Source of the DNA: Rotaria sp. Silwood1
Lineage: Eukaryota > Rotifera > Eurotatoria > Philodinida > Philodinidae
Assembly (NCBI GenBank): GCA_905250075.1
Contig: CAJNOP010000118.1
Span: 124,001-188,000, forward strand
Direction of reading: 5' to 3'
Length of the DNA: 64,000 nt
Numbering within the stretch: the stretch's first letter is position 1; every line of letters begins with the position of its first letter. Under the pieces are notes generated by a model. That model was not told the origin of the DNA, did no database searches, and saw nothing but the letters and a program-made list of their open reading frames with translations. Made by a program: the position numbers and the translations under genes. Below are positions 1-14,100 of the stretch, piece after piece.

Positions 1-2399
1 CGATTTGAGGCAAAAATTGTTGCAGTACGTTTTTTGTTTTATTTCATGAAAAGAGTCAGATGAAAAAAGAAAAAAAAAGAACATGATTGATAATAAATTA
101 AATGAAGAATGATTATTATTTTTGAATTTTATTAATATTTCAATTGTTGAAAACTTATCTTGTAAGAGAATTATTGGAAATTATGGTTCTATATTTAGAA
201 AATCTCTATCATTCGAAAAAAGACAAACGATACTTCGAAATGCAATATAATACTACGGTCATTTCACTAATATTGATTGAATATTTTCGTCTTATATTTT
301 TCGAAGAAAAATTTAAAAAAAAGCTTTTTTCAATAAAAGATCTAAATTGTTTATAAGTTTGTTAGATCGGTGTTTTGTAACAATATCAAGAATCAAATTT
401 GTTGATGTACTGTCCTTGTTTTTTTGGAATGATTGCTTTTAACTTTTTGAGAATACTAAACAGCGTCCTACGTCTCTTGTTAACTAAAATTTTTCTAACT
501 ACCAATAATTTTCTGTTGGACATAATGTAATGATCTACTTTCATATTGATTTAAATATTGTCGCTTAACATCTCTCAAATTTTCTATTTGCTACACATTA
601 CCAATTTTGACAGCTTGACCATCAATATCGATACGTTCAAGTATATCTGCTGCTACTAATTTTTTTAGCAGCTGATGTACCGTGAATATAAGATGCATCA
701 TCATCTTCAAAAACTTAATCATTATCTATAAATAATTGTTTTATTGAAAATACGTCAACCCATTCGAATAAGTGAATATATAGAGCAGTATTCATTGTCT
801 TCTTAGCACTTGTTTTCTCATTCAGTCTGATAAATTTCTTTTTCAGAGGATAGCTTCAAATCTTCTTTTGCAAAATGAGACATATCGATTTATTAACTAT
901 ATATCGATTTGTTGCGGATATCATCAATTCACTTCAAGGTGAAGAAACTTTTCGACCACCCTTTATATTATCCATCGGCCATAAAAGTTTTCATATCGAA
1001 AAAATTAGAACTTCATCCTGGATAGAATAACAAAGACAGCTGTCTCAAAAGACAAAAAACTTTTTTTCGTGGAATCAAAGAATGATCATTCAGATAGATA
1101 AGACTTGGAACACTGATGGCAGACATGATAAAAGTCTATTATTAGTCGTAATTTAGTACTATATGGTTGATCGCTTGAGGCCATATACTTGTCATGGACT
1201 GTCAAATGTTCTATTGGAAAAATGTTCCATATAACACAAAACCACAATCAATAATGAACTTCGATTATATGCGTATGATTAGCGCCCCAAGCACTATCTA
1301 TCTGAATTATCATCATTTGGTTTTCGAGATAACGATTTTAGCTATTTCATCCAGAATGAAGTTCTAATTTCTCAGAGATATAAACTTTCATGAATGAAAA
1401 ATAGTAGAAAGTATTCAAGGTCATTTTTCTTGAAAATGGGTGTTATCAGTGTGAACAACATTTTTAAAGCTTGATAGCAGATACACTCTCACAAGTTGAA
1501 CCTTATCGATTGGTAAATTGAGACTTTTTTCCTATGTCGATGTAGTAAAAAGATAATACACAATATTTTAAACAGCTGATCACTTTCAGTTTTTAATGCT
1601 GTATTTTTTGGTGTTAGTAATAAGCTCGTAGTACTAAAAAGTCGATATAGGTTAACTTTTCTATAGAACATTTAAATGAGCTAACAATTTCAGTTTGGTA
1701 GTGATAGATGATGTTCTTTTGAATGCACATAAAAAATCAAATTTTGACCAAATATCTCGATTTCCTCATGGAAACTCTCTTAAGAAACAAAACATAAAAT
1801 TATCCCTTCAATTAAAACTTTTTGTTTCAACATTTTTTTACACATATTAATTCTTATATTTAGAGAATCTCCTTCCTTTTTAAAGTCCTCTACTAGTTTA
1901 ATTTCATATCTATTTACATAAATTTTGTCGTATTAACCAATTCTCTTCATACCAGTTAGCATATTTTCAATTGAATTGTTATCATGTCAAATACAAATTT
2001 GATTGTCACGTCATCAAACAACTGCATACATCATTCTATCAACTCAATTGCCACCACATGAAATTGTGTCATGCACAACATACATCTCTTCCCTTAATTG
2101 GCTACCACTGTTCAACATTAAAATGTCTATAACAAACGCCAATAGTACTGTCAATCAACAATAGAAAAGAATTTTTTTTTTTTTTTGTTAACAAAATGAC
2201 ATCAATCTTTTTCTTTTCTATTACAAAAATAAAAAACACACACACAAATATGATTAAGCTAGGATTGTCAATACGAATATAATAAATGCACAACAGTAAC
2301 AACAACAAAAAAAGGAAAAGAAAACAGACACATTGTAAATACAATGGAATGAGAAATAAAGAAAAAACTTTTTTTTGTTTTTTTTTTTTTTTGTACAAA
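1..2399. other. Gene-poor stretch with degraded coding-like fragments
   Basis: No intact gene is visible. On the minus strand between about 370 and 870 there are short protein-like stretches separated by stops and frameshifts. One, at about 597-690, reads LLKKLVAADILERIDIDG and continues QAVKIGNV. Another, at about 375-440, contains STNLILDIVTKHRSNKL. They look like exons of a decayed gene. The second fragment loosely recalls the STN-to-EYR segment of family A DNA polymerases (POLN/POLQ type), but this is too weak for a call. The rest is AT-rich with homopolymer runs. Confidence 0.3.
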
Positions 2400-5300
2400 T
2401 TATACATGTACTAAAGGTAATTGTTTAGATGATGGAAGTGAATATTTACTTCCATTAATTTTCGTATGTTTATATGAATAATTTATTCCATAAGCATCTC
2501 GTCCATGACAATTACCATAATGATACGAATGATTTTCATCCGTTGTTTTACAACATAAATAACGACAAAAGAAATTTTTCCATGTTAAAAGTGTTTTACT
2601 ATTTAAATTAATCCATAAACCTGTTGTTATACCAACAATTAATAAGAAAAAATATTTTGCCATATAAATTGTAAAACTTGGTTGCATAATCCATGATGAA
2701 TAAGATTGATGTGGACAATTCTGACAATGAAGATTGTCTTCCCATATTTTACGATAACGAAGTTCATAAAAATAAATACCAATAACCTAAAAAGATTTAA
2801 AAAAAAAAAGTAAAGTCATTTTCTAATATTGTTTTGATATACTTACAAATGTTGCTGGTACAGTATAAAGAATTGAATAAAGTCCAATACGAACCATTAA
2901 TTTTTCTAATTTACTTGTTTTTGTTCGATCTTGTATTTTTATAACATTTCTTATACGCATTAAACTTATTAAACCACATAAAAGAAATATTGTTCCAATA
3001 GTTAAAAATGTTATTAATGGTATTATAACAAAACGACGTAACATTGTTGAATCTGTATGTCCAATATAACATATACCACTTATTGGATCACCATCAATAC
3101 CATTTAATATTAGAATAGTTATTGTTTGAAAACATGGTAGAAGCCATGCAATAAGATGATAATAAAGTGAATAATGAGCAATAGCTTCAGATGACCATTT
3201 AAAGCCAGCAGCAAGAAACCATGCTAATGTTAATATAACCCACCAAATCGATGAAGCCATACCAAAAAAATATATTAAAACAAAAACAAATGCACAATTT
3301 GAAGGACCAGACACACGAACAAGTTGAACATAAGATGGTGGAATAACCTAAAGAAAAATTTATTTAGTCTAAAATTTTGAATGATAATTTGATTTTAGTA
3401 GAAAATAAGACATGCGGATTTAAGATAGATTCGAATATAAATTTTAATTTGACTGTAGTAGAATGAACTTTTATATAGAACGGAATTTGTATTAAGAGAA
3501 AATTCAAATCTAACATAGGAAGTTCTCCAATTGACATATCACTTTTGGATCAAAAAAACAATCTGCATTATATGAGTCCAAATGAATTATGAATCACTTG
3601 AAAGGAGTTTGTATTCTGTGGTTATTGCTATGAAGATTTGGTACTTTTACGGTAGTTTTTCAATAAATGCCGTGATCGCTAAGAGAATTAAGTTTCTACG
3701 CTAATAACGTTCTTTATATATGTATATCGCTGGTTTATAACGATAGATCTAATGTTTCTATAACCAAATCAAAAGATCTGAAACTTCCATAATTCTTCTT
3801 GAAGTCTACTTCTATGCAAATTTGCAAGTTGAAATTTGAAAATCAATAAACTACTCTACATATACCGTATCTAAACAATAACAAACTGAGAATGAGAACT
3901 TTTTTCAAGATATTCAAAACTTTTTAAAATTCTACATAACGTACATAGTTCCAAATCAAATGTGACTAATCAATTTAGAGATTTCTTTTATAAGATAATT
4001 TCAATATACACTTGAATCTAATTCTATCGTATACAAGTCAATATATATTGAAATATTCATATAGAAATTTTTTTTTTGTGTTTAGTATTATTTACCTCAT
4101 TATCTAATCGACATGCAACATCTTCATGTCCTAATCCTAAACGTAATAAATAACCACATGAAATAAAAAAATAACATAAAGCCAAAAATATAATTGGCCT
4201 TTGTGGATATTTAAATCTTGTTATATCAATAACAAATGTTAATAAAACAAATGCACATGATATTGCACATAATAAACTTAAGAAAGTTAACCATTTATTC
4301 ATTATTGATTTTGATTGTTCATCAGAAAAATATGGTGAATAACATGGTGGAATACATTTTCCTTTTGATTCATTATTATTTATAATACGATAACCTAATG
4401 ATGTATTACATTGACAACATGATGTTGGAGATGATGAACGAGATTTCAATATAGGTTTTCTTGATACTTCATCCTTTTTTGGATCCATACAAATAGGATT
4501 ATCATTAATTGATGGATATTGTTCACATTTTAATGCATCAGGCCATAGAAAACCATATCGTATATAATATGATTCACATGGTTCACGAACACGTTCACAA
4601 ACCTAATAAATATTAAAGTATTTGGAGAAAAAAAAAATAATAAAATCTAGAGAAATTAATTTTTATTTACTTCACGACATGGTAATATTGTTTCCGAATA
4701 ATTTGGTAAACATAATGGCATATAAATTGAACAAAGTAAAAAACGAAGTTCAGATGAACATCCAACAGCAAGTAAAGCTGTAAATTGATTGATCTAAATT
4801 AACAATGTATTTTGTTAGATATCGACAAAAAAAAACAATTCATTTATTTGACACGTTCAATCATTTTCGAATTCATTCATTAAACCTTATGAACTAATAT
4901 TTGAACTATTTCTTCACGGAAGCCTTTCAACAATCGATAGAACAACTCGTCTTTTTTTTTTCTTCTCTTTTATTGACACAATCATTTGCTGTAGTCTAAT
5001 GATATCATAATATACATTTGTTTATTTGTCAGATCATTTATAAGGTCAGACAAATGTCAAACGAAGACTTTGCCGCTAGGGTACAATAGAATAACAAATA
5101 TTCATTTATGTTTTACACCTATTTATAAGAGATCGATTAGCACATTGTAGGAGGGCGAAATGTAAAACATTCTTATCTGTCCAGATGACATGAATAATTC
5201 TTATCGATATATAATAATATATTTCAACCTTGATATTAAATCAAAATAATTATATAAAAATTAAAAAAAAAAAACGAAAAGAATATCTGCTATTGAAAGC

Positions 5301-5511
5301 AACAAAAAAAAACAAAAAGATTTCTTACCACAAGTGCAACATCTTTTTGATCTTGATGATTAAATTTATTAGGTAGATATGTTTGATTATATCCAATACT
5401 TTTACATTCATAATAAGTTATTGCTTGACATTGTGGTTGACTTTTTATTGAAATAATCTTTATTATTAATATTAAAAGAAGAAGAAATAATTGTTCGATT
5501 TTTTTATACAT
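2400..5511 (-). CDS. fz: Frizzled family Wnt receptor (5 exons, 566 aa)
   Basis: Seven-transmembrane receptor that binds Wnt through an extracellular cysteine-rich domain and signals through Dishevelled at the plasma membrane. Exons, read right to left: 5329-5511, 4671-4793, 4096-4602, 2847-3347, 2400-2786; all junctions are GT-AG and phase 0. The start at 5511 gives a signal peptide (MYKKIEQLFLLLLILIIKII). The CRD spans about residues 28-130, with CQAITYYECKSIGYNQTYLP, CSSELRFLLCSIYMPLC, CREVCERVREPC and FLWPDALKCEQYP. Seven hydrophobic segments follow. KTLLTW at residues 501-506 is the KTxxxW Dishevelled-binding motif. The tail ends PLVHV, a possible class II PDZ ligand. The length is normal for the family. 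The CRD resembles the FZD1/2/7 group slightly more than others, but the subfamily is not settled. The intron at 3348-4095 holds a degenerate repeat. Confidence 0.94.
3560..3850. repeat. Degenerate copy of an intron-resident fold-back repeat, in Frizzled intron 3
   Basis: The 748 bp intron 3348-4095 contains CCAAATGAATTATGAAT near 3580 and ATGCAAATTTGCAAGTTGAA near 3815. Both resemble parts of the better-preserved inverted repeat in the GIGYF intron at 16797-17155, which suggests one repeat family. The two arms are less well paired here. Confidence 0.4.
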
Positions 5512-8500
5512 GTTATTCTTGTATATATTGAATGTGCGAATGTATGTATTGATATATATATATACCAAGGTGAAGAGAGAAAGAGAGAAAATAATGATCT
5601 AGAAGAGTAGAAACAAAAAGAAAAATTTTTCCTTTCTGCAACAGCTGGATAAATGAACTGTCACTATGTTCAATTTGACACAGCGGAAAAAAGAAATGAA
5701 CAATGTCACCAATTAGATTACGAGATACCTTAGACATGCTAAAATTATATAAAAATGAACATGGGAACGGAAAAAGACATTCTTGATATATGCAAAATTT
5801 TTGTCTTTTTCTCTGTTACAAGAATGTTTGACTATATATACATATATGTCAATACTACATATATATAAATAAAAATTCGAATGTATTGGATTTTATTTTT
5901 ATTTTACATACTTGAAGAAAAAGAACAAGGTCATTCTTATTCGTCCTGTTATATATTTATATGCATATAGATAGAAATTCTTCTTCACCATCATCTATTT
6001 TACTTACATATACTTGAATAATTATCTTCTCATCGTGTTAAGATCAATAAAGACGATAGATCCACATGCATGAGCGCATGCATCCTCTACTAAAATGGCA
6101 TCTTCCCAATAATAAACGAGCAAAAAAGAAAGAAATAGAACGGGAACATAAGAAAAAAGAAAAGAAAAAAAAAGTACTATCAACAAATAATAATAAGAAC
6201 AGAAATAACTCTTCTGGGAATTAATAATGTGACAAGGATATTCACTCTATTTTTCAATAAAGTTCTAAAACTATTCTAGAAGAATTCAGCATACGAAGAC
6301 TAATTAGACACTCAGTTGGTGTCCGTCTGACATATTATTCTTTTGTTTTTCTTAAACAAAATGTTCAAATAAACAATGAATCTCAACATGTTGCAAGATA
6401 TAAAAATACAAAAAAAAAAAAGAACACGACTGACTCTAACTCACTAGTTAGATTTAGATATTCATCTGTTGAAGACAACAGTAACCAACCGAGAGCAAAA
6501 GAAAGATCGAGGTTATATAATCATACAAAGAGAAGCATGGTGATGACGTGCGTATACACTTCTTATATAGAGAGAGATGAGAGGAGGTCAGAAGACGCTC
6601 GATCGTACAAAAAAAAAAAGAAAGAAAATGAGCAGTAACATTCACGCACGCGCGAAGCCTGTGAGAATACAAACGCAATCACAAATAATAATAAAAAAAA
6701 AAAGAAGTAGAGAAAATTGATTTCTTTAAAAAGTTGAACTATACACAAAAGGAAAAGTAATTAGAAGATCTATTCATTCATGTCTGAAATCAAATCTTAG
6801 CTGTAATGATGTGAAAACATTTTATTCATATTGTCCTTTAAAAGTCAATGAATATTATATTCTCGATAGATATGTAACATTCGTTATTTTTTTTATGTCA
6901 AGAACTATCTAACACTATTCAATCTATTATAGTTTAACCTGTTCAACGAAGTAAATGTGTAAATGACATATAAAACATATATATATCAAACCTTACATTA
7001 CATTATCGATCTCTCTATCTATCTATATGTATTACAGTCATGGTTGTTTGTTTTTTTTTTTGTATGTCTACCTAACTAATTTTGTCGACAAAAAAATTGA
7101 ACTCATCATTTTCTATAGTAACCAGGCATGAAGAAGGACAAAAAACGAGGTTGATAACGGTCAAGTGTTTCTTACTTTTAAAATAACCCGTAGATTGTCA
7201 TTTAATAGATGAAAGAGCAAAAGCGAAAGAATGAATGAATCGATGATCTTTATATTCAATGTTCGATTAACACAAGACCGACAGTTCGATAAAGTATATC
7301 AAAAGACAAACAACAACTGAGGTGACGACTAGAATGATTGAAAAAAAAAACGACCTAGACGTAGAAGAGGAATAGGCAGAATAAGCGATGGTGATGATGG
7401 CTAGACTCTCAAGTAGTGTTGAGTAAGAGGATAGAATAGTGTTGACGGTGCCCACTCAAATGACCCCGAGAGCTACTCATCCTAATGGACGACCACCTAC
7501 TATTCATTAATACATACGTCTAGTGTTTCCTGTTCTTTCGTGCAGCACGAGAGTCAGTCTACTTAATGTTTAGAGAGTGAAAGAAAATCTCGCATGTTCT
7601 GTCTTTCACCTGTACGTATATAGACTAACTAAGAGAAAATGAAAGAAACGAATGAGAAGAAAGGATTATAAAATAGATTGAAGTGATCTAACTCGTTTCT
7701 TCTGTTTCTTTTTTTGCGTGTTAATCTTAAGAGAATGACTTATATTGTTTGTAAAGAATAAAAATTGTATAATAATGAATGCTGTCATAAAGTTAGTTCT
7801 TTTTTTTTCATTTGATAGGTAACGATGAACGAAACAAAATAATAATAATAAGAACTCATCTAATCCTAGAATACTTGAACAATCTCTCTCCTTCTCTCTT
7901 ATTGTATATAACAATGATGACAACTTATGTAGCTAAAAATGAAAATGAGAAGAGTCACTTCATTTTCAAGTGGAAGAATTAGATTTCACACATAATCAAT
8001 ATTCTATTTGATAATTATTCTTCAGCTTAACTAAATTCGAAATCAAGAGCAGAATCAACCAATATATATATATATATATCAAAGCTAATCGACAATAAAT
8101 AAATTTCGCTGACGACTATTTCTTTTTCTTTTCATAATCAGTAAATCTCAATTAGTTAGCCTTGGAATCGAACATGAATATGATAATATCTTGACAGAAC
8201 AGCTGGTCTTTTTTTTTCTTTCATATAATTTCTGTTACATATTTGATAGCTGTGTTTTACTATTACTAACAAGGACAATATTAATCATATCGCTATACGA
8301 TTGACAGTAATAGATTATTATCAATGATTCTATGAACACTGTAAAAATATAGCAAAAAAAATTACATGAAATGCATAAGAAACTATCCATTGTTGATAAT
8401 GCTATTGGCAATAAAGACACGTCTCTACTAGTTTTTTTTTAATAATGTCGATAGATGCATTAAACGCCTTGCAGGCATATCACTTTAAATAAACGTCGAA

Positions 8501-9391
8501 TTTCCTGTATGAATACATTATATGATTTTAGCAGACGAGATGACTTGTTCTCATACATTATTATTTGCTCTTGCATAACCATTGAAATATATTAGAAACA
8601 ATTAAATAGAAGAATTGTTTAAGTTACTTACACCATCTATTACTATCTTTGAATATTCACATATTTTAATTTTTTTGTTTTGTTGTAGGACGAAAGAAAG
8701 AAGCACTTCTATGATTGTATTATGAATAGAAAAAAACAAAATAATCGATATCGTTGAAGTGACAGATTAGGCTTTCTCGTTCATGTGTGAAGTATTGACG
8801 TAAGAGATTTTTATCTACGAAGAATGATGAACTAAGAGAGTCTATTATATCTATTGAAATTTTCAACTAAAACCTAATCAAATTATTAAATATAATAATT
8901 TATATAAAATCGATTATTTCAAAAGTTTGCTTTTTTTTTAAATTCAGGCTATACAAAGAAGCTATTTGATTTGGTGAATCCCTAAAAAAAAAAGAATAAC
9001 ATAAAACAATGTTGACACACACTTATACAAAATAGTATAATTATCTTTATTAATATACAAAATCAGATCGTCGATATTTTATTTTTCAAAGTTATAATAT
9101 TCGATAATTCTTCTATTCAAAAAAAAAAATTCATAAACATCGACTGCAACAAACAAAGAAACTAGGTCAATGAACATTCATTATTATCATTCATCATAAA
9201 AGGCTAATAATGTCTACTGAATTTATCTTTATAATGTATCAAACAATTTTTCACAAACAAAAAAAAAACACGAAACATTTTCTTTCAAATTTATCTCTCT
9301 ATTCATCAAAATGAACTTAAAGATGAACCATAAGATATGTTTATTTAACAAAAATGACAATGTGTGGATATAGTTTTTAACATTTCATCTA
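5512..9391. other. Intergenic region upstream of Frizzled
   Basis: About 3.9 kb of AT-rich sequence with A/T homopolymers, short (TA)n runs such as 8061-8080, and no coding signal I trust. It must hold the Frizzled 5' UTR and promoter and the CENP-S 3' end, but no specific element can be named by eye. Confidence 0.6.
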
Positions 9392-10693
9392 TCAATTTAT
9401 ATCATCCATATCTGATGATGATTCAACGACAGTTATATCAACATTATGATCATCATATCGAGACGATGTATTACTTCGACTACTGGTTGATCGACTTGTT
9501 GCTTTCATTGGTTTTAATGAACGTTGAAAATCGTCAAGCTTATCAAGAAGGCCTGGATTACGACGACAAAGAAGACGTACATCATCTACATTGATTGTCG
9601 TTCGTTTACCGTGTCTAAATGGATGAAAATTTTAATTACAACAAGAAAAAAGAAGAAGAAGGTGTCTTACTTTGAAAATACATCAAGATCTTGACAAAAT
9701 GTTTCAATTTGTTGAAATGTTATATCACCAATGGCAGCTACGACTTGTTTATCTACAGTAACATTTGATTGCATTTGTAATTGGTCACAAATTTTACCAC
9801 ATGCTGCATGAAGTGCTGCTTTTAATCTCTAAAGAAAAATAAAGCAAATTTTTATGTTTCTATTTTCTTTTTATCGAAAAATAAAATAAAATTTTTAAAA
9901 CTCTTTATCAAATAATCCATTTCAAAACAAAAATCTTTTGTCAAAAAAAAAGGGATAATTAGTAGTTTATAAGAGAGGAAATTAGTCATTAAGTAGAGAT
10001 ATGCAGGATAAGCTTTGTTGCGTGCCTTATACTTTGACTAGATCCCGTTAGATTAGTCTCGGGCTTGAATACATTTCGGTCCGAAAACTTTTAACTCAAT
10101 TAGCTCTAACTGTGGCTGAACATGTTTTGTAACTTACCTTCTAGAATCTCTATCCTTACTTTATCCTGCGACTTTTCTCATTTCACTCTCCTTTAATCCT
10201 ATCCTAGTTGCAAGACTCTAAAAGTGATAAAGAGAAAAATATATTCTTATTAGAGAGATGTCTAGGGTGAATTTGTTTCGTACATTATACCTTACTCGGC
10301 AGGATAGTATAACCTATACACATTTCTATTATAATTTATGTGAGCTTTTACTGCGTAAATTTTTCTACAGTGAATAGTACTTTAAACCTATACAAACTTC
10401 AAAAGAAAATGTTTTGTGATGAATATAGATAAATCAAAGTTTATTAATCACAATCCATAAAGTTCATTGATTTCGGTTTTTTTCTACTTGAACATTTAAA
10501 ATATATTGACTATACATGTGAAAATGTGTTAATGATCAACAGGGAGATTCAGAGACACGATTTATATTCAACTTATAATAGATTTGTCATATCTTTTATA
10601 TTCATTTCTGATGAAACAAAAAAAATTTCTATGAAATTTCAAACGCACCAAGACAGGATCTTGTACGAGTCGTTCATCATCTAAATCAGCCAT
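9392..10693 (-). CDS. cenps: CENP-S / MHF1 histone-fold protein (3 exons, 141 aa)
   Basis: CENP-S (MHF1, APITD1) is a histone-fold protein. It pairs with CENP-X to bind DNA in the Fanconi anaemia FANCM complex and in the CENP-T/W/S/X kinetochore complex. Exons: 10649-10693 (MADLDDERLVQDPVL), 9671-9828, 9392-9614. The histone fold covers about residues 16-85: RLKAALHAACGKICDQL, then VDKQVVAAIGDITFQQIETF, then CQDLDVFSKHGKRTTINVDD and VRLLCRRNP. The segment (H/A)KRTTIN-x-(E/D)DV is a hallmark of the family. The C-terminal tail is Ser/Asp rich, as in other CENP-S proteins. Total length matches the family (human about 138 aa). Exon 1 is short and its donor is GTGCGT, so it is the least certain part. 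The gene lies 442 bp downstream of GIGYF on the same strand. Confidence 0.9.
9829..10648. repeat. CENP-S intron 1 with a degenerate repeat pair
   Basis: This 820 bp intron is long for the window. Two stretches, about 9990-10060 and 10254-10320, share a pattern beginning AGAGAT(A/G)T followed by a purine-rich run, TTTGTT(G/T)CGT and CTTA-rich sequence. A similar AGAGATATGGAGGGTATG block occurs in a CEP120 intron near 36990. This suggests an old dispersed repeat. Nothing coding was seen. Confidence 0.3.
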
Positions 10694-11135
10694 AATCTAA
10701 AAATGTTATACATTTCATAAACTTACCTATAAACAATTCGAGAAAAACAAAACAAAACAAATCAAAATATAATTATTTTTCATTTTATCTCTCTGTCTGT
10801 CCGGATTTTTAGTTTTTTTTTTTATAAATAATAATAGAATAAAGAATCGTTAAAGAAAACCAACAACATCAGACAACAAAAAAAAAACAAAACAAAACAA
10901 ATGACTCAACAAACAGGCTTTCAACGATAATAATTATGTAATAAAAGTGACGTATAATCAGACAAAAAAAAACAGTATACACTTTTAAAAAGCTCATAAG
11001 AAACCGCACGTATTATCAATGGATTTAAGAACAAAATCGTACGTTCGGAAATGACAAGAGAGATAAACGATATAAAATATATACACATAGTGAAAATAAG
11101 AGATGAACTTTTTAATGTTTTCTTTTAATTTTTCT
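10694..11135. other. Spacer between GIGYF stop and CENP-S start
   Basis: 442 bp, AT-rich, with A runs and no coding signal. Both flanking genes are on the minus strand, so it must hold the GIGYF 3' UTR/poly(A) site and the CENP-S promoter and 5' UTR. Confidence 0.6.
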
Positions 11136-14100
11136 TTATATTGGTACTTTATCAATATCATCTCGTTGTTCTGGTCGATTATTAACCACAAAACCGAGTT
11201 GTTTAGCATCGATTTTTTGTCCTTTCATTTTTTTTGCTTTTTTCTTTTGTCCATTACTTGATGCTAATTGAAAACCTTCATCACAACCACTACCACTATT
11301 ATCATTAGATGATGTTGGTGCCATAACTAATTCATTTAAACGTTCATTATCCATGTCAGGCTAAATTTGAAAAAAAAAAGAAGAAAATTGAAAGAAAAAT
11401 TTAATAACTACGAAAAATATTCGTCAACCTCAGCATTAGCTAATTGATTTCGTTTTAAAAGAAAATCATTGGCAAATTCTTTAGCTTTACTAACTGTTCC
11501 AATATATGGCTGCACATATTCAACAATTTCACCAGCATTATTAATATCTTTTAATAATTGAACAAGTGTTGGCACTTGAATAATGAAGAAAAGTATTTTA
11601 GAAAAAAAAAAGTAGAATATCTTTTTTGTTTTTATCTACCATCAACATCTTTTAAACTATCTTTGAATTGAGTTTGAGCCCATTTTGATAAAGCATCTTG
11701 AGTACGTGTTGTATTAATTACAGATTTTGTTTCATGCTCATTTTTTGTTGTTTCATCATTAGTTAGATTTATTTTTCCGGATGTTATTGTTGTTGTTGAT
11801 GATGGCGATGATGATGATGATGTGGGTTTTAATTCAGTCCATGGGGTTCTATATTTAATTTAAACAAAAATCAAATCAAATTCATACATAAGGATAACAC
11901 ATAAATAAGTTGACGATAAAATCACTTCATATATATATATATTCAATCTGCTTTAATCAATCGGTATAGTTTCTCTTCATTGATTGAGAACTTTTCAAAG
12001 TTTTTGCTCATAAGAAAATCAGCACTAGATAGTGTTTTAAACTAGTACTATTGGATTCAATAAAGAATTAGACTATTGACTGAAGATACTCCATATGATC
12101 TCAGTTATTCTTAAGGTTACACACCTCAAAACTTTTTGTATATGCACTGTATTACAAACGTAGATCAACAACTTAATGAGAGAATGTAAAGCATCAATAA
12201 ATCGCTTTTAAAGCTCTAACAATGCCGATTTGTAGAACTTGTTGAGTTATTAGCTGATATTATAGCCATTCAAGATAAAAAGTGTGTTTAAAGATAAATT
12301 TTTGATAATCAAAGTTTGGTTATGGGATGTGTAGGCGTATAAGATTGAAGCAAACATTTACACCCACCCCCACATTCACACATGCCCGTCCCATACCTAC
12401 ACATTCACAATTACACTCCCACAGATACAAAGCTAGTCACATCTGCATGCCTATATTCACAAAGCCACACACCCACACACTCATACCCATATACCCGAGC
12501 CCATAGAACCACATCCCGTAACTACACCCACACCCGCACCATTAGCCCAAATGATTATTATATGTTTTAGTAACTCAACAACATCTACAAAACAGCATTA
12601 CTAAAATTATAAAAGCTAATTATCAATGTTTTGCCTTCCCTCGTAAGAAGGAAACGAGCCTATGACTTGGTTAACCTATTATTATGTAAATTATTTCCAG
12701 CTTGTGTTGCACACTTGGCTGAAATTGAATGAAATTTATGGTGTTAATAGCCGTATTAGAGGACTAAATACTGATATATTAGCCGATTTATAAGCTTCTT
12801 TTCTTGAGTTATCGAAGCTGTTGTGAGAAGGATTACCATAGATCATAGCTCCTTTTCAATTCAAGTGAATAAGGTCGCACTCGTCTCACTGATCTATATT
12901 TCTAAGGCAAAAGATACGTTAAAAATTTTGAACTCTCACTCTTCGCTAATTATTAGCGAAATTCTAATGAATGACTTTGAATAACCCAAAAATTTCACAT
13001 AAATAGCCCTAAGAGTGGCTGAGATGCTTATAGTCAATAGTGCCAGTTCTACACCGTATCTATTTAACAGTTTTCACATGCAAATAGAAAAAAAATCAGC
13101 AAAGTTGAATTTTTCAAAAATCTAAAAGCATAATATTTTTTCTTTTTAATTCGAAAAATTTACTATATCATAACCATTTTAGATAAAAGATTAGGGACCA
13201 CACTCCTTGAATAATTAGTACCTACTTATCACACTAATATACTTAAGTTCAATTGTTTTTCTCTGATTCTGTGTAAAAAACAAGAATTTAGAGTTTACAA
13301 ATATAAATATGGAAAAAAAAGATGATAATTATATTTAGTTAAGTACTAAGTTATTGAAAACAATATGTTAATCAATCTTTTATTTGAAATAGTATTAATA
13401 AAATCCTTGATACAACTCTAATTCAAACGGTTCTAAGAGTTTTATCAACTCTTTGAATATTTTATTTACATAAATGAATCAAGAAAGAGTTTATTATATA
13501 TTCAATATCTTGTCTATTGGATCATGTCATGATATTGAAATGGAAAAAAGAAACAACAACATATGTTGCATTCATAAATTTGATATTCTACAGAATAGTT
13601 GATACATACGATGATTTATTGGTATTTGTTGTCATAGGTTTATTTAATGATGAAGAATTTTGATTAGCCCATAAGAAAGCTGATGGTGACTGTTGAGATG
13701 GAATCGAATGTTGAACATTACCAGTCCATACAGGTGTTGTTGTTGACGATTGACCAGATGTTATATGATGTGATTGTTGTTGTTGTTGTTGTTGTATTGC
13801 TTCGTTCTAGATTGAATCAAACGTAAGAAAATAACATCTATAAAATATTTTTCTTACCTGTGTTTGTTGTTGTTGTTGTTGTTGTTGTCTTTGAATATCT
13901 TGAATTGATGTATTAGATACATTATTAGGACCATTCCATGATGTTGACTGTTGATTAGTTGCCGATCGAGATTTAGGCTAAAAATTAAAAAAAAACAAAT
14001 CATATTAATACATTAGAAAAATTATTTTTTATTTATTCTAATATGCATAAGTATGTATATATATGTGTGTGTATACGATCATTCATAGATTAATAAGTTA

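Noticed and set aside
12382..12570. 62-codon plus-strand frame rich in Pro, Thr, His and Tyr
   Set aside because: It lies inside a GIGYF intron and is produced by the irregular CACCC tract; the residue pattern is repeat-driven.
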